Part shown: positions 1 through 7,928 of the stretch, one piece after another
How positions within the stretch are numbered: position 1 is the first letter of the stretch
Layout: every line of letters begins with the position of its first letter
Source: Vibrio bivalvicida
GTDB taxonomy: Bacteria > Pseudomonadota > Gammaproteobacteria > Enterobacterales > Vibrionaceae
Assembly (NCBI RefSeq): GCF_001399455.2
Contig: NZ_LLEI02000053.1
Location: 1-64,000 of the forward strand
DNA: 64,000 bases
Reading direction: 5' to 3'
The notes under the pieces: model-generated
Seen by the model: the letters and a program-made list of their open reading frames with translations, nothing else
Databases searched by the model: none
What the model was told of the DNA's origin: nothing
Made by a program: the position numbers and the translations under genes

Positions 1-7
1 TCGCGGC

Positions 8-2386
8 ATGAGTTTCTCTCGCTTTATGGACAAACTCAAAAGTGGTGAATTGGCCCTGTTGACGGACACACCATCTAAGCCAGTGATGCTCAGAGATGGA
101 ATGAGTAAATCGTGGAGCTTGTCTGCTGAAGGACAAGAGGCACTGTCACCGGAAGCAAAAAATGCCTTTCTCTCTAGAGCGAAGATGTCTGGTGGAGTAG
201 CTGGCGGTTCTGCCCCAAGCCGAAGTTCCGCTGGTTATGCGTCTAACATTGACGAAACTTATGTTCCAGAGCCTGTTAAGCCTGATACCTCTGATGCACC
301 ACCTAAGCTCAAATATGAATATTGTTTTGAGGTCGCTTGTTCCGATGAGACGTTAAGAAAAAGCGTAGGCTGTGCATTTCAACTGGGCAAGACTAAGCAA
401 GAAGCTATGATTGGTCGCTGGCAGACGGATCTCACTGAAAACGGTACTAAATACATCGCTCATACTGCCTTTGATGAGCCGAAAAAATTGTTTGCTAAAG
501 TGGCAGACAGCTTAATGGGTATCAGTGTGCCTGAAAGTGTGCAGGTCAAGCCGATAGGCTCAGGTATAGTGAGGGAGGCTTTCATTCCAGTTATCCCATC
601 AGTGCAGCTAGGGGAGCGTTTGGGACTGCCAACGGAAGGTTACTACTACCACTTTCATAACGACCGGTTAGTTCAAGAATACAGGCTGCTTGGTGAGGGC
701 AAGTGGGCGTTCTATGCCACATGCTCCACTCATGAACGATTGAATGATGAACAGGGTTACAATGTCTACCAAAGTGCCATTCTGGTGTACTGGAAGCTCG
801 AAGGTAAAGAGATTGAAAATCAACATCTGATTTACTTAGAAAAACAGATTACCCGAGAAGAGCTTGATAACCTTAATGAGGGTTGGTTGGCTCAGCATGG
901 TATCAAGCTTGATATCAACGAACTGCTAGCAGCACCTAAACAACCTGTCGCGGAAAGGCAAACCACTCAACCCGCGGAAACGGAGAAAGCAGAGAGCAAA
1001 CCAGAAACGCATACCGTTGGAGCTGACTCCAAAACCAATCAACGGGAATCATGGGGAGCTATTGCAGGGCAATATGGTTTGTCAGCTAAACAACTACTTG
1101 GTTTGAATCCTCAGTACAATGCTGACCCGATGACATTGAAGGTTGGTGATTCACTTGTTGTTCAACGAGCGGAGCAAGGGCAGAATTCTCCAGAAAAAGA
1201 AACGTCGTTACCTCCGCTTTCCCCTTGCACTTATAGTTGTGTGGCGAATACTCATTATGCTTACTCGGAATCGCTCTTAGCAGGAACGCCATTTAAGGCA
1301 ATAAACAGTGAAAATCTATTCGCGAAAGAATTGCCCGTTACAAACTTAACGACCATCACAACCGATTCTAAAGCTACGGATTTTGGTAGAGCAGCATTAC
1401 TTGCGATTCCAGCGCATACAGCGACGACGAACCTTGGCATTCTGAGCTCTAGTACGCCCAATACTATCGGGACATGGTCGATTTCAGGAGAAGCGTTAGC
1501 GGGCTTTGCTCGAATGGGTGGCTTTTTAGTTGCGGCCTTATGGCCTTCTCAGCTTGGGGATGGAACCTTAGAGGGCAATCCTAATGTTTCTACTAGTGAC
1601 ACCACAGCGATGCGCGTACGTTTCAATATGTACACGGATGAAAATGGCAAACAGCAAGTGGTCGGCATCAAAACGGGTGAAGGTAGTGCGTACGGTGATC
1701 GCGTTGCGAAACGTGAGGCGCTGCAACAAGGACAAAACTTTGTTGCGGAGTTGGACAGTGGTATTACTATAACGTGGACGCCTGATGGTTCAACAGATGT
1801 GCTGACACCCGATACCGTATTGCCTGAAAATGATCAGCTCGATGTTCACAATATTTGGGTTCGTCCTATCGAAGAACATCAACAAGAGATAGGCACGGCT
1901 CTCTATCCCGAGGAGGATCTTGCTGAGTATATTGTGACTTTCCCAGCGGATGCAGGGATCCCTCCTCTCTACCTAGTCTTCCGGAAAACTGCACGTGATG
2001 AATCTGGGGTGGTAACGGGGAATGGTGAAGATATAACAGGCATATGGTTAGAGAAAGCAGGAGAAGGACTTGGAGCTCCTATTCCATCTCAGGTCGCTGA
2101 TAAGCTTAGAGGTAAAGAGTTCAGTAGTTTTGATGCGTTTAGAGAAGCGTTTTGGAGTGCGGTTGCAGAAGATTCGTCTCTTTTAAGTCAATTTAGTCGC
2201 TCTAATCAAAGACTAATTAATAGGGGGTGTGCTCCATTCACATTCCCAGAAGAGCAAGTCGGTGGAAGACAAAGATATGAAGTTCACCACAAAGAAGAAA
2301 TACAGCACGGTGGCAAAGTATACGATGTAGAGAATCTGTGCGTTGTAACACCTAAAAGACATATAGATATACATAGAGGCTCGTAA
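8..2386 (+). CDS. Probable T6SS DNase effector: MIX-like, LysM, pyocin-S and HNH domains
   Basis: A 792-residue polymorphic toxin predicted to cut DNA in rival cells. Residues about 205-240 (GLPTEGYYYHFHNDRLVQEY) resemble the MIX marker of Vibrio type VI effectors. Residues 337-386 form a LysM repeat, the middle of the C-terminal half resembles the S-type pyocin domain, and the end (YEVHHKEEI to TPKRHIDIHRGS) is nearly the HNH nuclease of colicin E9 and pyocin AP41. The reading frame is open to the window edge, and any ribosome site for the ATG at 8 would lie outside, so the 5' end is not proven. There is no signal peptide. An Im9-like immunity gene starts 1 bp after the stop. A free bacteriocin is the alternative, but LysM plus the MIX-like block favours T6SS. 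Confidence 0.85.
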   Translation: MSFSRFMDKLKSGELALLTDTPSKPVMLRDGMSKSWSLSAEGQEALSPEAKNAFLSRAKMSGGVAGGSAPSRSSAGYASNIDETYVPEPVKPDTSDAPPKLKYEYCFEVACSDETLRKSVGCAFQLGKTKQEAMIGRWQTDLTENGTKYIAHTAFDEPKKLFAKVADSLMGISVPESVQVKPIGSGIVREAFIPVIPSVQLGERLGLPTEGYYYHFHNDRLVQEYRLLGEGKWAFYATCSTHERLNDEQGYNVYQSAILVYWKLEGKEIENQHLIYLEKQITREELDNLNEGWLAQHGIKLDINELLAAPKQPVAERQTTQPAETEKAESKPETHTVGADSKTNQRESWGAIAGQYGLSAKQLLGLNPQYNADPMTLKVGDSLVVQRAEQGQNSPEKETSLPPLSPCTYSCVANTHYAYSESLLAGTPFKAINSENLFAKELPVTNLTTITTDSKATDFGRAALLAIPAHTATTNLGILSSSTPNTIGTWSISGEALAGFARMGGFLVAALWPSQLGDGTLEGNPNVSTSDTTAMRVRFNMYTDENGKQQVVGIKTGEGSAYGDRVAKREALQQGQNFVAELDSGITITWTPDGSTDVLTPDTVLPENDQLDVHNIWVRPIEEHQQEIGTALYPEEDLAEYIVTFPADAGIPPLYLVFRKTARDESGVVTGNGEDITGIWLEKAGEGLGAPIPSQVADKLRGKEFSSFDAFREAFWSAVAEDSSLLSQFSRSNQRLINRGCAPFTFPEEQVGGRQRYEVHHKEEIQHGGKVYDVENLCVVTPKRHIDIHRGS

Positions 2387-2387
2387 T

Positions 2388-2666
2388 ATGGAATTGAAAG
2401 ATCAACTGCAAGACTATACTGAATCCGAGTTTTATCGATTACTTGAAGATTTTTTTGAAGACACTGATACAAATGATTTACCAAATACTGAATACGATAA
2501 GCATATCTCGAAGTTAGCAGAACATTTTGCAAATATCGTTGACCATCCTGAAGGAAATGGGTTGATATTCCATCCAGTTGCAGGAAGAGAAGACTCACCT
2601 CGTGGTGTTATCGAAGAAATAAAGAATTGGTATAAAGCACAGGGAAAACAGTGTTTTAAGAATTGA
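2388..2666 (+). CDS. Colicin E9/pyocin-type immunity protein
   Basis: A 92-residue acidic protein expected to bind and block the HNH nuclease encoded just upstream, protecting the producer and its sisters. It matches the Im2/Im9 family from end to end: it starts MELKDQLQDYTESEF, has the family core NIVDHPEGNGLIFHP, and ends in the usual GVIEEIKNW segment and KxxFK tail. Length is normal for the family (about 85-90). Its ATG lies 1 bp after the toxin stop codon, so the pair is translationally coupled. Confidence 0.93.
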   Translation: MELKDQLQDYTESEFYRLLEDFFEDTDTNDLPNTEYDKHISKLAEHFANIVDHPEGNGLIFHPVAGREDSPRGVIEEIKNWYKAQGKQCFKN

Positions 2667-2680
2667 AAAGGACTATAGGA

Positions 2681-2952
2681 ATGAGGTGCTTGATTGTGCA
2701 GTTAAAGTTTTCGATATCCAATTACACCGAAGTTGAATTTTTGGATTTATTGAAGAAAATAACTAAAGCTGACGCGCCAAGTGGAAAGCTCTCGATGATC
2801 TAGTTGACGATTTTGAGGTGATCACTCAGCATCCTGAAGGTTCAGACCTGATTTATTACTCTGAGAACCCTGAAGATGGAACGCCAGAAAATATTGTTAG
2901 AATCGTCAAAGAGTGGAGCTTGTTGCAGGGCTTACCTTACTTTAAGACTTAA
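2681..2952 (+). pseudogene. Second colicin-type immunity gene, frameshifted
   Basis: A second Im-family gene broken by one frameshift. From ATG 2681 it reads MRCLIVQLKFSISNYTEVEF and on to ITKADAPSGKLSMI, then stops at 2801-2803. From about 2779 a different frame continues the family: KWKALDDLVDDFEVITQHPE, then GSDLIYY, ending VKEWSLLQGLPYFKT at 2952. Loss of one base near 2776-2782 explains the shift. It differs clearly from the immunity gene beside it, so it probably protected against a different nuclease toxin, as orphan immunity genes do. A sequencing error is possible. Confidence 0.85.
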
Positions 2953-3000
2953 GTTGCTTTTTAACAGATAACATATACTTTCAAACTGATGCATTGAGAC

Positions 3001-3040
3001 AAAAAAAGAATGGGGAGCGTAATTGCTCCCCATTGTCGTT
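3001..3040. terminator. Bidirectional terminator
   Basis: A perfect 10-bp inverted repeat (AATGGGGAGC / GCTCCCCATT, loop GTAATT) lies between an A-tract on the left and a T-rich stretch on the right. It separates the plus-strand toxin/immunity genes from the minus-strand small-protein genes, so it can serve both. Confidence 0.8.
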
Positions 3041-3059
3041 TTTACCGTTGCTCGTGGTA

Positions 3060-3296
3060 TCACTTTTCTTTGATTGCTTTACAGCCAGCAGGAACGGTTA
3101 TAGTCGATGCGTCCTTACCTGCTTCTTGCGCCGTTTTTACATCTATTTTGTATTGAGTGCATTTGCCTACACTGACGTTGACTGCACTTGTTTCTACAGA
3201 CGGGTTACCTCCTAATGCTCCCCCTCCCTGAGCGAAAACAAAAGGCGTGATTAGAGTTGCAAGTAGAACGAGAATGTTCGTTGTAGTGTGACTCAT
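3060..3296 (-). CDS. Small exported protein, ALGG family member 1
   Basis: A 78-residue protein with a clear N-terminal signal peptide (TNILVLLATLITPFVFA, cleavage likely at FA-Q). The mature part begins QGGGALGGNPSV and has two cysteines that could form a disulphide. It resembles the neighbouring gene, which also has ALGGxPxV just after its signal peptide. No family recognised. Last gene of a minus-strand group headed by the WYL regulator; a periplasmic or secreted site is inferred from the signal only. Confidence 0.7.
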   Translation of the reverse strand: MSHTTTNILVLLATLITPFVFAQGGGALGGNPSVETSAVNVSVGKCTQYKIDVKTAQEAGKDASTITVPAGCKAIKEK

Positions 3297-3323
3297 GGTA
3301 TTTCTCTCCTAGTGATTTTCAGA

Positions 3324-3584
3324 TTAATCGGAGGTTGACTCGGTTATAGGCTGGCACTGGGTGACATCGGATACTTGTCCGTTCAACTTGCCGCACACAT
3401 CGGCAGTCCAGTGCAGCAATACGCCAGCAACGAGGGTGGATTGTGGGCCTTGTTTACCATTCCACTGCTTTTCTAAATATTCCTTAGAGACGTTAGGTGC
3501 ACCGCCAAGTGCAGCGGTGGCCATAGATGAAGTGGTTATTGAGGCTGCGACTAGAGTTGCCAAAAGGAGTCGGTTTAGATTCAT
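3324..3584 (-). CDS. Small exported protein, ALGG family member 2
   Basis: An 86-residue protein starting MNLNRLLLATLVAASITTSS, a signal peptide cut probably after MATA. The ATG at 3584 is chosen over one 84 bp further upstream because AAGGA precedes it at a good distance and the signal peptide then sits at the N-terminus. The mature protein starts ALGGAPNV, like its 3' neighbour, and has two cysteines. No family recognised. It lies between an upstream lipoprotein gene and the related small gene, apparently in one operon. Confidence 0.7.
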   Translation of the reverse strand: MNLNRLLLATLVAASITTSSMATAALGGAPNVSKEYLEKQWNGKQGPQSTLVAGVLLHWTADVCGKLNGQVSDVTQCQPITESTSD

Positions 3585-3639
3585 GGTGTGTTCCTTATTG
3601 AGTAGAAGGTTTGTGCTATCAAAGTTGAACTGTCTAGAG

Positions 3640-3999
3640 TTAGAAGGTGTAGACAAAGGTGCCAGCACTGGAAGTGACTTCTATTTCTTTCACGCTGTCT
3701 ACGGTGCAGTTATTACTGTATCCGGTGTAGGTTTCACCGAACTTCAATTGAACGTTTCTAGAGAGCTCTGAGGCTGTACCAGCGGGTAGGCGACAGTTGC
3801 CTCGATTGACAGTGACATTGCTTATTACTGTACTGTCTGTGATAGCTTGAACATCAAAGACGAGTGTTCCCCAATGTGAGTTGGTGGATATCGACACTTC
3901 AATATCGGCAGTGACGGTTGGTGCTTCTTCTTGCTCGCTGCAAGCAGTGACACCTAAAAGTATTAGGGTTATCACGATGGTTCGAATTAGTGGGTTCAT
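3640..3999 (-). CDS. Small lipoprotein, unknown function
   Basis: A 119-residue protein with a type II signal peptide: MNPLIRTIVITLILLGVTAC with lipobox GVTAC, so the mature N-terminal cysteine should be lipidated. The rest is beta-rich with two further cysteines (NRGNCRLP, SNNCTVD). No family recognised. The gene starts 24 bp after the WYL-regulator gene and is followed by two small exported proteins, so these four genes probably share a transcript. Confidence 0.7.
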   Translation of the reverse strand: MNPLIRTIVITLILLGVTACSEQEEAPTVTADIEVSISTNSHWGTLVFDVQAITDSTVISNVTVNRGNCRLPAGTASELSRNVQLKFGETYTGYSNNCTVDSVKEIEVTSSAGTFVYTF

Positions 4000-4022
4000 A
4001 GGTATCTCTCCGTAGTGGTGAG

Positions 4023-4763
4023 TTAAATTTGGGATGCACGGATTTCAGCGTGTTCACGCATGAACTGCTCTAGGTTGAAATCAGTGGGATAGATAAAAGA
4101 AAACGTCGATACACTGGCTTCATCAATCAGAGGTAGGGTTAGGGTGCGTATCGTGGGTTGACCGGATAATCGAAAAAGCAGCAAGAGCGCGTCACATTGA
4201 ACCGAGAGTCCCAATGGCTCGATGAGCGCTTTCTCTTGCTGCAAAACTTGACTCGATATGTTGAGCATACGGTTGTTGAGTAATGCTGTTTGTACCGCAT
4301 TCAATACTTGCCGCTGCTCATGACTCCATTCACAAATATTGGGCAGTGACACATGGACTTTAGCTAACCATGCTTGCTCTTTTGAATACGCTGAACCCTT
4401 GTAGGGTAAGGGTTTATCTCTCTCCGAGGAGCGACCTTGTCCATAATTCAGTGCATCGGGAACAAGCGGCAGTAAGTACTTATTCGTCAGTTGCCAATAA
4501 AGCATCTCCTGCTTGTTGAGCTTCAGTAATTGCTCTGAAGTTTTCCGATAAACATGGGGCATGCTCATCGAATCACACTCCACGTTAAACACCTCAACAA
4601 TGACTTCATCGAGATAGCGTTTAATGCTGCGCGTGGTGCGGTGGATATCGAGTTGGGCTAACTGTTGCTGCAACTCCCTAACGGTAATCCAACGATGTTG
4701 AGGAATAAGCATCAGCGTGTGCAGCAAAGCGGATAACCCTTCAATGCTGGTTTTATTGCTCAT
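4023..4763 (-). CDS. WYL-domain-like transcriptional regulator
   Basis: A 246-residue regulator. Residues about 1-60 form a winged helix (HRWITVRELQQQL and RTTRSIKRYLDEV) and residues about 150-240 look like the WYL ligand-sensing fold and its C-terminal extension (QQEKALIEPLGLSVQCDALL). Proteins of this layout (BrxR/CapW type) commonly repress genes in phage-defence islands and bind inverted repeats near their own start. Here two copies of a 13-bp palindrome sit 42-87 bp upstream of the ATG. Targets are not known from the sequence; autoregulation is the natural guess. Confidence 0.7.
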   Translation of the reverse strand: MSNKTSIEGLSALLHTLMLIPQHRWITVRELQQQLAQLDIHRTTRSIKRYLDEVIVEVFNVECDSMSMPHVYRKTSEQLLKLNKQEMLYWQLTNKYLLPLVPDALNYGQGRSSERDKPLPYKGSAYSKEQAWLAKVHVSLPNICEWSHEQRQVLNAVQTALLNNRMLNISSQVLQQEKALIEPLGLSVQCDALLLLFRLSGQPTIRTLTLPLIDEASVSTFSFIYPTDFNLEQFMREHAEIRASQI

Positions 4764-4804
4764 GACTACGCTCTCAATACATCAAAGCTCCAAGACCGGA
4801 GGTG

Positions 4805-4850
4805 GACATTTAATGTCGGGAGAGTAGAGGTAAGTCAGACACATAATGTC
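4805..4850. promoter_or_regulatory. Two copies of a 13-bp palindrome (candidate WYL operator)
   Basis: GACATTTAATGTC at 4805-4817 is a perfect palindrome. GACACATAATGTC at 4838-4850 is the same site with two changes. Their starts are 33 bp apart, about three DNA turns, so two dimers would bind the same face. They lie just upstream of the WYL regulator, which suggests autoregulation. Confidence 0.55.
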
Positions 4851-4902
4851 CAACGGTGAAAACAGCATCAATCGGCAACACGAAAGCGTGAGCTGATTAA
4901 CA

Positions 4903-5079
4903 TTAACGAGGCTTATGCTTATCACTGAACTCTGCAATGGCTGCCAATAATCCAACCAACAGCACCACCAGAAAGCCTAACGTCGTTAGAGTTCCCATAG
5001 CGCCAAAGAAAGGAGAGAGGGTAAACAAAGTAATAAGAGCGGTGACAAGCTTAATGGTGTTAAGGAGAAGGGAAGTCAT
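4903..5079 (-). CDS. Small integral membrane protein, 58 residues
   Basis: The reading frame starts at ATG 5079 and encodes 58 residues, beginning MTSLLLNTIKLVTALITLF and ending EFSDKHKPR. Two hydrophobic stretches (about 3-30 and 32-50) predict one long or two short membrane helices with a charged cytoplasmic tail. The ATG comes 3 bases after the stop of the upstream DUF2787 gene and has no Shine-Dalgarno of its own, so translation is probably coupled. No family recognised. Confidence 0.6.
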   Translation of the reverse strand: MTSLLLNTIKLVTALITLFTLSPFFGAMGTLTTLGFLVVLLVGLLAAIAEFSDKHKPR

Positions 5080-5082
5080 GAA

Positions 5083-5526
5083 CTATTGCGGAGTGACGGT
5101 TATGTCGTTGTAGGCGTCCGTATCGACATAAGCAAGAAAGTTACACTCCCACAATTGATAGAGCTCTTTGGCATCACGGCTACCCTGCATTGGCAGCCAA
5201 CCACGATAAGCCACAAAGAACTGTCCAACCCGAAAATCAAAATCTAAATTTCGCTCTAGTTCAGGGTAATGGTTCCCCATATAGGCAAAGTCGGTGATGT
5301 ACTCAATGCTCCATTCTCCTGTTGAGGTGTGGCAAATCGCAATCTCAACCGGATGGAAGCCACCAGCATCAGCGCTATAACTTTTATCGCGAAAGTTGAA
5401 TACCAGATAACGGCTGGTGGTCAGTGCTTCATTACTCAGCAAATGAACGGTGAGCTGTTCACTTAGCAGTGTGTGCAGTTTCTTGGATACAGGTAGTGAT
5501 GATGTTGTGAAGGTTAATTTGGACAT
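5083..5526 (-). CDS. DUF2787 family protein (copy A)
   Basis: A 147-residue protein of the Vibrio family DUF2787, recognised from the order NFRDKSYSADAGGFHPVEI, then YITDFAYMG, YPELERNLDFDF and a C-terminal helix. Function unknown; members are typical of Vibrio islands beside radC-like genes. A strong AGGAGG site precedes the ATG. It is a diverged paralogue of the next gene upstream. No signal peptide or membrane segment. Confidence 0.8.
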   Translation of the reverse strand: MSKLTFTTSSLPVSKKLHTLLSEQLTVHLLSNEALTTSRYLVFNFRDKSYSADAGGFHPVEIAICHTSTGEWSIEYITDFAYMGNHYPELERNLDFDFRVGQFFVAYRGWLPMQGSRDAKELYQLWECNFLAYVDTDAYNDITVTPQ

Positions 5527-5575
5527 AGTGAGTCCTCCTTGTTTCAGGATTCAAATAAGAAATGAGAGAGTGGAT

Positions 5576-6019
5576 TCAGTTGAACGTACCGACCATCGTC
5601 AGTTGCACGTCATCAAAGACGTTTCGAGAAAGGTGACGAGCAAAGGCTTTCATCCAGACCGAGAGTAACTCTTGTACTTCTGGGTGGGACAAATCCGTGC
5701 TCCCTACATCGGGTTGATAGCACCAGCGATTAGCCAGGTGAAAGTACAGCTCAGGCTCAACAGTTGTGCTGTGGTCATCGGGATAAGAGAAGTTGGCAAA
5801 GAACACCACCAGCCAAGGGCTAGAGGCTGACTCTCGTTTAAGTTGTACCTCTATCGGATGTAAACCTTGTCGATGTCGGTAGTAACTCATTTGGCGGCAG
5901 TTCAGAACGAGTCTCTCGGCGTTCTCTGGGAGAGTGTATCTATTCAAAAGTGCTTCCAATGACGCATATAAAGCATCATCAATGCACAGTTCTCCGTAAT
6001 GTTGTTCAATCACAACCAC
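5576..6019 (-). CDS. DUF2787 family protein (copy B)
   Basis: A 147-residue second DUF2787 protein. It keeps the blocks LNCRQMSYYRHRQGLHPIEV, FFANFSYPDD and the acidic Phe-rich segment PELYFHLANRW, but is otherwise well diverged from copy A. The GTG at 6019 overlaps the end of the radC-like gene by 10 bp. A second GTG at 6013 has the better spacing to AAAGGGGG and may be the true start. Function unknown. Confidence 0.78.
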   Translation of the reverse strand: MVVIEQHYGELCIDDALYASLEALLNRYTLPENAERLVLNCRQMSYYRHRQGLHPIEVQLKRESASSPWLVVFFANFSYPDDHSTTVEPELYFHLANRWCYQPDVGSTDLSHPEVQELLSVWMKAFARHLSRNVFDDVQLTMVGTFN

Positions 6020-6483
6020 CCCCTTTCAGCAAATGAGGTGCAGATATCACCCGTTACGATGTGGTCCAATACACGGACATCCACCAGTGCGAGCGCGTCT
6101 TTGAGTCTTTCGGTTATCCGTCTATCGGCTTGGGAGGGGGTGGAATCTCCAGATGGATGGTTATGCGCAAATATCACCGCTGCGGCATTCACATCTAGTA
6201 CCGCTTTCACCACTTCACGAGGGTAGACGCTGGCCGCATCTACGGTGCCATGAAACAGCTCTTTAAATTCAATCAGTCGGTTTTGGTTATCCAGCAGCAA
6301 TAAGGCAAATACTTCACGCTCATAGCTGCCTAGCTTACAGCGAACGTACTCTTTAGTGGCTTCGGGTTTGGTTAGGGCATCACCACGCACGTAGCGGTTA
6401 GCTAGTATCTCAGCGGCATGCTCTAGGATTTCATTCTCCTGATAGCGTTGCTGCTTTTGGTAATCGGAAGTTTTTGGATTCAT
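6010..6483 (-). CDS. RadC-like JAB-domain protein (island type)
   Basis: A 157-residue RadC-family protein. The metal-binding motif is complete: FAHNHPSGDSTPSQAD gives HxH, the serine seven residues on and the aspartate, with the glutamate in the preceding FKELFHGT strand. The ending TSFAERGWL is typical. Despite the name these proteins are not proven repair factors; short RadC copies are common in integrative elements and may act on DNA during transfer or restart. It is first in the minus-strand run radC-DUF2787-DUF2787-small membrane protein. Confidence 0.88.
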   Translation of the reverse strand: MNPKTSDYQKQQRYQENEILEHAAEILANRYVRGDALTKPEATKEYVRCKLGSYEREVFALLLLDNQNRLIEFKELFHGTVDAASVYPREVVKAVLDVNAAAVIFAHNHPSGDSTPSQADRRITERLKDALALVDVRVLDHIVTGDICTSFAERGWL

Positions 6484-6800
6484 TTCAGGCTCCTGTCGGA
6501 TTCAATGATGGGGTTTCACATTGATGACATATGCCTGAAAACTTTTGGATTTCATGTTGGTTGTAAAGAAAGGTTGTTTAGCTGGGTGTAAGGTGAACAT
6601 TTCGAGTGCTCGGTGAGGCTACTCTATTCAATCATGGCTAAGCCCTTGGATTTCTTACGAGTCTTTTTACACAATATATTGGATATGGGCGCTTGGACAA
6701 GTGAAAGGCTGATTCTGCGTGGTAGCATGTCTCTAAATTAACGACTCAGACGCATATACGTTCGTTTTCGAGTGTATCGATATAAGGTTTAGCGTGACAT
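6484..6800. other. Divergent intergenic region
   Basis: About 317 bp between the minus-strand radC-like operon and the plus-strand HEPN-like gene. It should hold both promoters, but I see no convincing -35/-10 pair, terminator or long repeat. Confidence 0.5.
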
Positions 6801-7814
6801 ATGAATTTGAGAGAAAGTATCTTTTGCCATGAAATGTTTCTTGCTTCTAATGTAAGTTCTAGTTGCAGTTACGGTTCTAGTCATATACGACAAATAGAAG
6901 AAACTTGGGATTTCGAAGACGACGAGTTTTACGATGAAATCAAGAGCCTTGAAATGGAAGGCTTGATAAGAAAAGATGGGGATCATGAATGTTTTCAGGC
7001 AACGAAACAAGGACTCATTGCCCGAGAGAAAAGTTACCAAGAGAGAGGGCTGCGTCATCCTGTTCTACAATCTCAAACAGATAGCATTTCGGACATGATT
7101 ATCGCACTAATGTCGAGCAATGAAAGAATAGGAATTGAGGCATTAGAGTATACAGAATTTGACTTGAATGCAGTTAATATTTACTTGTGGAAACTGTCTG
7201 AGAAAGAGATTGATTCGGCGGTTAAGTACTTATTAGATAATCAATTTATAGAGAAGGAAGCGTTTGGCTTTTATGATGGGAATTACCATCACCTCACAGC
7301 TAAAGGCCGTAGGTATTATGCGAAAACAGTTACAGGTCTTCTCAATATATCATCTCCTCGTACTATTTTAAGCGCGGTGCCGGATTGTGTTGAGCCTCCA
7401 GCTTTCACTGGTGATTATGCGGAAAACTTAGTCTATCGTTGGAATGAGGCAGAAAAATGCAGAGATGCAGCTGCTTGGTTATCTGCCACAACTATGTATG
7501 GTTCAATTTTGGAAACAGTGTTGATTTCTGTTTTACAAGCGAGAGAAGAGGATGCATATGCCTCCAGTCATTCACCAAAAAGAAGAACTCCAATAGAGCG
7601 GTGGAGGCTGGATGATATGCTAAAGGTGGCTAACTGCATTGGCATCATCGATAACACATTAGCAGGGTATGGGAATGTGTTGCGAGATGCTCGTAACTTA
7701 ATACATCCTTCGAAACAGATTAAGGAAGCCAGCTACCCAGATAAAGAAAGTGCAAAAATTGCGGCTGAAGTTGTGCGGGCTATAGTGGCAAAAACCACGC
7801 AGTTGTATGTTTAA
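6801..7814 (+). CDS. HEPN-like protein with winged-helix-like N-terminal part
   Basis: A 337-residue protein, family not recognised with certainty. Residues about 40-75 and 140-172 each look like a winged helix (FYDEIKSLEMEGLI; VKYLLDNQFIEKEA, then HHLTAKGRRYY). The C-terminal half, about 205-335, is helical and carries RDARNLIHPS at 295-304, which fits the HEPN RNase pattern of Arg, 4-6 residues, His. Many HEPN proteins are abortive-infection or toxin RNases, so a defence role is plausible. No antitoxin partner is evident. The ATG at 6801 lacks a good ribosome site, so the start is uncertain. Confidence 0.55.
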   Translation: MNLRESIFCHEMFLASNVSSSCSYGSSHIRQIEETWDFEDDEFYDEIKSLEMEGLIRKDGDHECFQATKQGLIAREKSYQERGLRHPVLQSQTDSISDMIIALMSSNERIGIEALEYTEFDLNAVNIYLWKLSEKEIDSAVKYLLDNQFIEKEAFGFYDGNYHHLTAKGRRYYAKTVTGLLNISSPRTILSAVPDCVEPPAFTGDYAENLVYRWNEAEKCRDAAAWLSATTMYGSILETVLISVLQAREEDAYASSHSPKRRTPIERWRLDDMLKVANCIGIIDNTLAGYGNVLRDARNLIHPSKQIKEASYPDKESAKIAAEVVRAIVAKTTQLYV

Positions 7815-7910
7815 ACACAGTGTATAGAGCTCAAATAGGTTTATGGGCTCTTTGGAGTTATTACGCTTAAACTGAACCTATGTCCTGAAAGCTAGGGCTA
7901 CAACATAAAA

Positions 7911-7928
7911 AAAGTAAGCGCTGACTTT
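7911..7928. promoter_or_regulatory. 18-bp imperfect palindrome upstream of the Ubl operon
   Basis: AAAGTAAGCGCTGACTTT matches its own reverse complement at 16 of 18 positions. It lies about 170 bp before the first gene of the ubiquitin-like operon. It could be an operator. A terminator for the upstream gene is less likely because no T-run follows. Confidence 0.4.

Noticed and set aside
6010..6483. RadC-like JAB protein as part of the Ubl pathway
   Set aside because: It is transcribed on the other strand with DUF2787 genes and matches RadC, not the JAMM deubiquitinase-like branch.
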